Positions 1 to 9,300 of a stretch of DNA of 64,000 nt are shown one piece after another (positions within the stretch are counted from its first letter, which is position 1; every line of letters begins with the position of its first letter). Position numbers and translations under genes: made by a program. The notes under the pieces are model-generated. The model made no database searches. It was not told the origin of the DNA and saw only the letters and a program-made list of their open reading frames with translations. Source of the DNA: Beaufortia kweichowensis (lineage: Eukaryota; Chordata; Actinopteri; Cypriniformes; Gastromyzontidae); contig CM032817.1 in the NCBI GenBank assembly GCA_019155185.1, positions 6,654,034 through 6,718,033 on the forward strand, read 5' to 3'.

Positions 1-241
1 AAACTTGGGCTAAGAGTTCTTGAGGGAGTTTGTCATTAACTAAATGCGTCATCAGCGTTTTACTATAGTTGAGTTTAGGGGAAAAAAATGAAAAACAAGT
101 TAAACTGCTGCAGTAAAAAAAAACATAAAATCAAAGTGGTGGCAAAGTTAACATAGTAAAGACTTTATCGCACTTTGTTTTTTTAATTATGATACAGAAA
201 ATGACAAAACATTTAAAACATTTGTAACACTATGCATTTAC
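1..241 (-). other. abcc9: abcc9 intron 18 (partial)
   Basis: Intronic sequence running off the window edge after the donor at 241/240. AT-rich with homopurine and poly-A runs; no further exon or regulatory motif recognised. Confidence 0.8.
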
Positions 242-343
242 CTCTGTTTGTTAAAAGGACTTCCAAATGTGATGTTTTCCTCCACTGTGGCATTGAGCAG
301 CCATGATTTCTGGGCTGCATAGGCTACAGAGTACCTGTTCTTA
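242..343 (-). CDS. abcc9: abcc9 coding exon 18 (NBD1 Q-loop), last exon in window
   Basis: 102 bp, about residues 751-784, phase 2/2. The acceptor is TTCGGTTCAG and the donor AGAG|GTAAAT. It encodes KNRYSVAYAAQKSWLLNATV followed by EENITFGSPFNKQR, containing the Q-loop Gln (AAQ). Mammalian SURs read QKPWLLN here; this copy has Ser instead of Pro. The next exon (YKAV... in human) is beyond position 1. Confidence 0.95.
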
Positions 344-3300
344 CTGAACCGAAAGAGAGAGAGAGGAAAGCAAGCAAGAAAAGATAATAAGATAGGATTG
401 AAATGTTGAAATATACTGCCATCACACCAAAACACTAAAAGTTTTGAGATGATATGAGGAAGGAAAACCTTTGATTTGATTAATGATGAGCTACAGGAAC
501 GAATGAAAGATTGTAACAAATGCAGGGAGTACTTTACTGTGCAAGAGCTGATTTTGTTTCAGTATTAGCATTTAAATATGCAGAGACAGCTATTATAAAT
601 ACTAGTTCTGTGGTGCCTTCAACATTTTTGGTTTGTGTGACCCAACGTTGCTCAACCAATAGAGTGAGTTTAGGGGAGGGACTACCAATTTTTTATCAAT
701 GGATTAATACTTTAAGTTTGATTCCACTAGTGGTACAGAAATGACATACATGAACTGTAAAAACCCAAAGATAAACTTATTGTTAACTGATTAACTGATT
801 CTTAATGATATTAAGAATGGCCATCTCCTGTTAAACAAAACCGGTTGAAGTCTATGATTTTCCAACTGTAGCACCACCAAATATTCACTGAAATGAATAT
901 ATGTGCAAGAAAACCACAGTGTCACCAGTAAAGATGAAGACTCCCAGCATTTTCATACTTTTTGCACTCCACATCTCAAACATTACAACCCTTGATATAT
1001 TGAGATTGTTTAAGGAATAAAAAAGGATGAAACTGGGTTTAAGAAGAAATGCAGGGAAATTAATGGATGGGCAGATGAATGGAGTCACTGCACAACTGTT
1101 AAAAGAGTTTGTAAACTGTGTGTACCTCTGTTCTTCATAAGACAGGCCTGTATCGTGACCTCTGCAAGTTGTAAGTACGGTACGTTAGAAGATATTTAAA
1201 CCAATAACACAAACTGTGTCACACAAACTGGACACTGCTGTCCGATATTAGGCCTGGATTTATGTTGGAATAATAAAAGACTGGCACGGCGGTGTTTAAC
1301 CTTTCCAAACTCACTGACCCCCACATCCAAACTCTCAGCCCACCCGAGGAGTCCCAGTATGAGAAAGCTAGAATTTCCTGGTTACACAGTATATAATGTA
1401 GCAATGTAAGTTTCTCAAAGGGACAGTTCACTTAAATGAAAACTGACTCGCTCTTATGTTGTTGACTTTTTTTCTTCAGAATACAAAGTAGAATACTTTG
1501 AACAATGTCTTAACACTAAACCCTTATGACCTTCAAAGCTAAACCTATAAAACATATTTTGAATTTTACAAAAAATGTACACAGGTTTGGAATGACACAA
1601 AAGTGCATAAACAATGACAGAATAATCTGTCATAATTTATGGGTAAACTATCCCTTTAAGAACATTAACTAACATTACTAAATTATATAATGTTTAACTT
1701 ATTAGTTAGAAAGTTAGAAATGAGTTAATAGTTAGGAAGGTTAATAGAGAGGTTAATAGAAATACAAGTTCTGGTAAATATGTCCCCTATGTAAATCTAA
1801 AATAATCTTCTAATAATCTTCTAAAATAACACACTGGTTTTAGCTGAATATCATAAGCAACTGAAAATACTTGAATACACTTACAAAATAACCTAAGGCT
1901 ATTTATGAAGTCATTTAAGTCTCGTGCTGCTTTTCTGTGTTGCATGTAAGCATGTAAAGACCCCTAATGAAATACCTTATATTCCCATCGAGGTGTATCT
2001 CACAATCAGGCAGTCTGATTGAGTGCAACATCGGGGAGAAGATACAGAGAAACAAAGACACACACGTCACCAGAATTAGTAAACAGTCCATCAGGACATG
2101 CTGTTCTGTAATAACACTGACATCCTCCACTCGCATTATACAGCAGATGAACTCGATCGTGAGCTAAAACAGGTCTTTGGTAATCAGTTTAGTAAAAACA
2201 TACGCATTAGAAAAGCGTGTATGGGAAGCAATGCCATTGTCATTAGAGAACTTGAAAAAAACATTCCTAGCACTGTTAGCAAAGACCGCGATGTCTGGAC
2301 GATTTATGACTACAAGTGTAATATTATCATACATTTTCCGATTTACAGACAATTATTTTCTTTAGCGATTTTCAAATGTGGAGTTTTACACCATAAAATG
2401 AGCTGAACGCCCCTTGTAAAAACACAACTAGATCTTTATGAACTATGTAAATCTGCTTGGCTGTGTTTACAAATGCTAATCAGAGACCATCTCCAGCACA
2501 GGCTGATAGATGGAGATATTCACAGAAAGAAAAGCATCTGGGAATGACAGACAACAGACGAGATATGAAATGTGGAGGAAAACACACACAGTTTGGTATT
2601 AATAAATGGATAGTCTGACATGAGGGAGGGAAGGGGGATTTAAACACGCATACAGACACAACACAGAATAAGATGGCTTGTGTGCACACCATGGTACATA
2701 CAGTACATCATTATAACAGCGGCTGGAACAGACAGCAGAACATTTCCATACATGTGTTTTTGTACAGATAAAGACTTTGATTAGCATCTGATGGGTCTGA
2801 CATGCACATGTACTCCCCTGTTTTCTGGTACACAAACATAAACATTCAAAAGTGCTTTAGGGTTTGGAAAAACAGGAGAGGTCAATTGTGGTTCTCTGTA
2901 CTTCATTTCAATCTCTTGCATCATAAATCTTGAATTTTGACTATTCGCAAAATTCTACTCCGTGTTACAGAATATATATACAGTAACAATGCAAATATGA
3001 ATTTGTGGCTGAATTCTCACTTGCTCCAGTAGACCTTTCCGCTGATGGTCTGCATTTCCCCCAGCATGGCTAACAACAGAGATGATTTTCCACAACCCAC
3101 CTGGCCCACGATCATGGTCAGCTGACCTGAAATGAGATGGTTAATTACAGATTTACATGTAGAGATTTTTTGCCATGTGGTTTTATGGATGGCTACTGTC
3201 AGCAGGAGCTGGCATGACCACACGGATGTCCAACTGTTAGTTAGTTAGTGCTTAGCCCTTGGCTTTAAAAATGTCTTGTAAACTATGTGGAGATAAATTT

Positions 3301-6300
3301 GAAAAATTCTCTTTCATATAGTGTAATTTACTGTAGATTACTGTACTGTTAGGGAAAGTATTTTCAAGCAATAGAAAATTAAATTTGATCTCCTGCAGTC
3401 TGCATGTGATGACATTAAATTGATTCTTGTATTTTATTGTACCTGTAGGGATTCTGATGTTGATATCCGACAGGGTCGACAAACTGCTTCCCCACGTGAA
3501 GTACCCATCGTCCACCTTAATGAGACATATAAGCAATAAAAAATACAAATGTAAAACCAAACACACCAAGCACATTGCACTAAAATCAGATCACATAACC
3601 TGCTTCTGTCACATTTAAATCTTTTAGATGTGTTTTAATTGTAATTTTCCGATGTTTATTCACAACAATTATAACACTCTCGTCCATTAGAACAGTACAG
3701 TAAAACAGAACAGAATATTGGAAAAAACATTACTGATAAATTATAAACATCTGTGAGAACAAAAAAAGGGAGGGGGTAAAATGGGAGGAATGGTTGTGAA
3801 TGACTGAGGTGAAGGAGTGTAAATGTCAGTGTAGATTAGACCAAATTCATATCAGACTGAGCGGATGTGACAGTGGGTCAGTGTGGGAGATTCCATGTTG
3901 TTTTACACAACATGTGTGTGTGTGTGTGTTTGTGTGTCTTTAGCTACTCATTAGTTAAGAGGTTAGTGCTGTCCAGAGGGATGGCAAAGGAAGTCGACCC
4001 TCCGGGGACAAAGAAACCGAGGAGAAACCAAAAAAATAAACAATAAATTAATGTCCTTAAGAGTTTTTCTTCTCGTGAGAATCTTGAAGTGCACAAAAAG
4101 GAAAGCTGAACCCAAATTAATTTAACTAAAACCATGTCTAAAACTATCACAAACTTCATATTAGAGTTTTAAACCAGATGGGAAAGGAAAGAACATGTCA
4201 GTATGTGTTGGTGTGTAAAACCAGGGTTTGCGCCATTAACTGACCTGAATTTTTTTAAAATGCTGTTTAATTCCTCAGTTTGACTTGAATTTGAGAAAGA
4301 AAACATAATGCAGAATTTGACAAAATCTTAATTTATAAGGACATTAGGTCATATTCAATAATAATTATAATTTCAATGTTTAAACATGTGTTTTTTAAAT
4401 GAGGCCACGCTGTTGAAAATAAAAGTGATTTCTGTTCATTTAGTTTGAAGATATACTTTATATCAGGGAATAAATAGGCATAAAATTTCTCTGTTGTGTG
4501 ACTTCCCTGGTTTTCTATGAATTTGTTTTCTATGACTTTAAGGTTATTGTCATCTGAGACATGCAGATCTTGAGCTCTTGAAATTTAGCATGTGCTGTGT
4601 GATTGTGAGTGATGCACAAGGGTGATGAGGTCTTTGTAGAAGATAGTGAAGCCTGACCTGTACGGCAACATCCTCTGTCTCTGTGGGCCGCATCTGCCTG
4701 CGCATGGGCTGTTCGTAGTTATCCATGCGATACCGCCCCTTTCTGTTTATTGCCTTTGTCTATAGTGATAGAATTGAGGGAAAATGTTAAAGCAGGAAAC
4801 ATCACGTGACTGTCAAAAATAATTACTATGAATTTAAAGGGATAGTGCACAAAAAATAAGTGTCACAAGTCATAATGACACGTTTGATGTTCAACATGCA
4901 TCACGTGCCATCTTTGATTTAAAAGTTGCATGATTCTGAGAGAGAATCATGACTTAAATTTTAATTCATTTTCATTTGCGGTGAACTATTCCATCAAAGT
5001 CATGAGCCACCAACCAATCTAAAACAGGGAACATGAGTTCCATCTCCTGCATCTTTCTCATCTTCCTGTCACACTAAATCTTTCCATCCTCAGTTTCTCT
5101 CTCTCTTTCTCTCACCCTGTGCTTCAACTCTCTTCCACTCCTCTATGGACTGATAGTTATAGGCCTGTCCCTCTTTCAGAGAACAGCTGAGGGCCGCTGT
5201 GCTGACACAGGTTCCTCTCTTAAACACGTTTCTGATACTTCAGCTATGCTGAATAACTGGCTCCCGTTTCAGTCCTCTGAACATGGGAGAGAGAGCCTCT
5301 GGTGATACGACCGTGTTGAGTATCACGTTAGCTGTTATTTGGAGCCATACAGAATGCTATGACGTCAAGCTTAAACCTCAATCAGAATGTTTATATTTTA
5401 GATTCATGCTCAGACTGCCAGTGTGAAACTACTATTGAAGCTCCAAATTATTCTGATCCAGACATTAACAGCTAATGCTTTCTAAAGCCAATATCACCAT
5501 TTACATTGTTCATACATAGGGATTTCATTTGACGACCAGAACAAAATGTTGTATAACAAGTTATAAACACTGCTAATCGTTTGTTTCCCTTGTTCGTTAA
5601 AGGGGCACAGAAGGTCCCAGTTTATAGACATACAATATTTCCTGCCTTAAGACCAATTAAAGAACATTTTCATAAAAGCTACTTTAATATACCAAAAATA
5701 TTCAAAACTTAAAGACAAGAATAAATATTAGGCTGGACACATGACGCAACATCACAATCAAGAAACAAATCTGACATAACCAATACTTGGTTTATTTGTA
5801 AACTTAAGGCTATTTATTATTCCCACATACAAAAATATTATTTATTTATTTAAAAGTATTTTCAAGGTTTACTTAAAGATTGTCATTTGTAGAAGTTTAT
5901 TTATATTATATTTATATTATATTATTATATATTTTATTATATAGTTTATATTCAGCAGTTATAATGATTAGTAAAAAAGTTTTCCTTTAAAGTGTGTTCA
6001 AAGTATGTGATATTCTGTAGCTTTAACCCACTGAGACTTTTTGTGTCTGTCCCTTTAAGAGCAAAAAACAGTTTATTTCTATGTGTACAGAAGAGCCCTC
6101 GGCTCAAGAGTTCCTGGTAAAACCTGAAGGCTTGAAATAGTTTATAAGTGTTGTGGAATGTCTTAAGGTGTAAATCTGTGTGTGAGCACTCACATCTCCT
6201 GGGTATTTGTATTTCTTCCCGGACTCTAAAGGCATGGACATATCTCCATTTCTCCAGCTGTCATCCCCAATCTCGTCGCTCTGGAGGAACTCACCCAGCT

Positions 6301-9300
6301 TCTGCACGCTGCAGGGGTAAGCAAAGTAATTAATAAATATACACACACTTACATTCCATGTGGAACATCATACAGCTAATAATTTTCAATATATACTATT
6401 TACTAGATTACTAGTTTAGGTAGTTACATACCTGACCAGGGCCTTGACGGCAAACCTGACCACCGTTGACAAGAGGAAGAGTGGAGTAACCAGGATATGA
6501 AACAGAGCCAAAGAGGCAAATGCCTTTGCTGGACTGAGCCTGACCTCCTCGATATAGGCATGTGTGACAAAGGTCTGAAAGCAATCGAGCAATAAGATCA
6601 AGTGCATGTTTGGTCTATATTGCACTTTAAATACTAAGAGTAACTAAAGTTGAAACATGTAAATCTCTTACCGCTAACACTGCAGCAATGGGGGTGGCTG
6701 CATTCATAAATACTGAAGAGATAAAGAAAAACAGATCCACAAACTATAACAAATACTGTATATTGATATTTGTTAAGATGAGGAAATTACAGTATGTGAA
6801 AAGGTGAGAGCCTGGTGTTGTGATGAAGGGGAGGGGCCTGTCTTACTGGACATTGAAGTGTAGAGAGCGAAAGTCTTAAGACTGGTCAGCTCTTTCTCTC
6901 GGGTCTCCTCCACACGATCACAGAAGATGTTCTCCCATGCGTAGAGCTTTAGTAACTTTATTCCCTTTAGGATCTCGGTTGTCTTTTTAAGACGGTCCGT
7001 CGAGTAGTCCTGAGAAAAATACGAGTTAAGAACTATTGTGTGTTTACAGTAAACATATACAGATTAGCCCACTAAGTGATGCTTACCAGCGTACTCTTCT
7101 GTGTATCTGCCAACTTGGTGGCGATGAGGTACTGAACGGGGGCCAAGAGCAAAATGACCCCGGCCCCTATCACTGCACTATTTCCCAACAAATAATAAAG
7201 CAGGATCACACCCATGATGATCTATGAATAGGAATAAGAAATAATGACATAAGAAATGATTACTTTGGTAAATAGATGCAAAGAAAAGCATTCAATGATG
7301 TACCTGAACTGGCATGGCCCACAGGTTGGGGCATAAGAAGAGAAACCACATGAGTTGATTGGTCTCAATGGCAACCAGATTGTTGATCTGGCCGAGGGTC
7401 ATCTCCCCCATGGACATGTTTGAGGTTGAGAGACGCAGAATTTTATTGTAAATCATGGCCTGTGGAACAGAACCAACATGCACATCATCACACAAAACTT
7501 CAACGCTCAGATAGATTCATGTCATTATTAAATTATTTCAAGGCGTAATAAATTGCCAAATAGAAGATTTGAGATGGGATTGTTAGGAATGGAGGAATCA
7601 TCAATCTGCTCAGATCAACATTTTAGTGACAGACAGATGAAGATAGATTCAACTGAGAGCACCTTAATACGGTCTTTTCCAAGAAAAACAGTCTAAATGT
7701 TTACCAAATGTCAGAACAGAACAGAAAAACAGCGTAGCTCAGGGAGGAATTAAAACAGTATAGAAACAGAACTGGCATTTACAATAGAATTGACATGCAA
7801 CAAAAGTATGGAATAGAATAGAAATGACATGCAATAGAATAGTATAGAAAAGAATAGAATAGAAACGACATGCAATACAAAAGAATAGAATAGAAGTGTG
7901 CAATAGCGCAATAGAAAAATAACAAACCATGAAATGTATTGACATAGAATTAAAAACAATACAGTAAAACATAAAGGACAAGATCAGAAACAGCCCTCTG
8001 TCAGAAATAGATGATGACTTTGTTATCCAAATAAGGTGAGAGTTTGTGTATTATTAAAATAAGAAACTTTAAGGACAGATGGATATGAAATACAAATCTA
8101 GCTAATAACTCTCTCCATGTTTGACTTTCAGTAAACTCTCCAGGACTTACTAGCAGCGCCCCGCGCAGGTTAATGCCGGTTTCTATGGTGACGTAGTAGG
8201 AGGCCTGTAAGAATGTTCTCTGCAGCACGAGCGCCAGGAACAGCAGAACGGCCAGAACAGACGTATTCTGCAGGAGCTCAGTGGAAGACATGAAGTAAAC
8301 TCCTAAAGTCATGTTCCCTGTCTGACAGATCAACACACACATAATACATTAAATCTTTTTGGCTTGTCAATGCTAAACGATCACGTACAAGCACGCACAC
8401 ATTTCTTGCCAACGAAGTTCTTCTTTCGTAATTTTGATGTGTGCGTGTGTGTGTACATGTTTTGCAATATTTGTAAGGCCCTATTTTTTTTTAAATGTCT
8501 TTACAAATGTTGTTAAACATACTGACTTGTCAATAATTTGGTAAAACCATGGTGAGTGTGAGAGGTTAATACAGCTTTTAAGGTCTGTGTGTGTGTGAAA
8601 GAGTGTATGTGAGGAATTTTCCATGTCACTTAGATATGCACGTTTGCGCTTGCTTAACTTTTGTCACCATTTAGCCACCCATACAGATACAATACACACA
8701 CATAAACACATGCCCATGAACTATAACACAGACACCAGAACAACCCAAACCAGTGATATCATTCATTCAATCAGCTGAATTTTGATTACATTCAGTAAGA
8801 GTCTCTGAATCCATTCTTATGTGAACCTCTTGAGAGTGTTATTAACCAAAGGCAAATGACATCATGGCCATCCGAGCAGGGAAAACATTCTACGTGAATT
8901 TAATAACATCTCTCCGGGCGATGACATACGGGCCTCTCATTAATAGCATTGACGCCTCTGTGACATCACGCAGGAAGTGATAAACAACAAGTCAAAACAG
9001 GAGACATATCAGACCCTAGACGTCACATTCATCATCAGGAAAAATAAATACAGTTTAATAAGCAGCCAAACCATCAGACGCAAATCTGACACTAATCATT
9101 TAATTGACAGTTATATGAATAACATCTTAATTGATTTAACAAAACTATGACCTTCAAAATAAATGAGATAATATCATAACATAACATAAATGAGATAAAT
9201 TGCCGGTGACAAGCCATTTGCCTGTCCACATTGAATGCAAAAGTGCGCAATTTGAATACATTAGACATTTATTACAGCTATGTGGAACAGGATTTTAGAC

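Larger units (their letters stand above)
4760..6193 (-). other. abcc9: abcc9 intron 13
   Basis: Intron upstream of the alternative exon 14. It carries two inverted-repeat elements (4833-4999 and 5598-6059), which together make up almost half of it. A pyrimidine-rich stretch lies at about 5093-5125. Confidence 0.75.
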
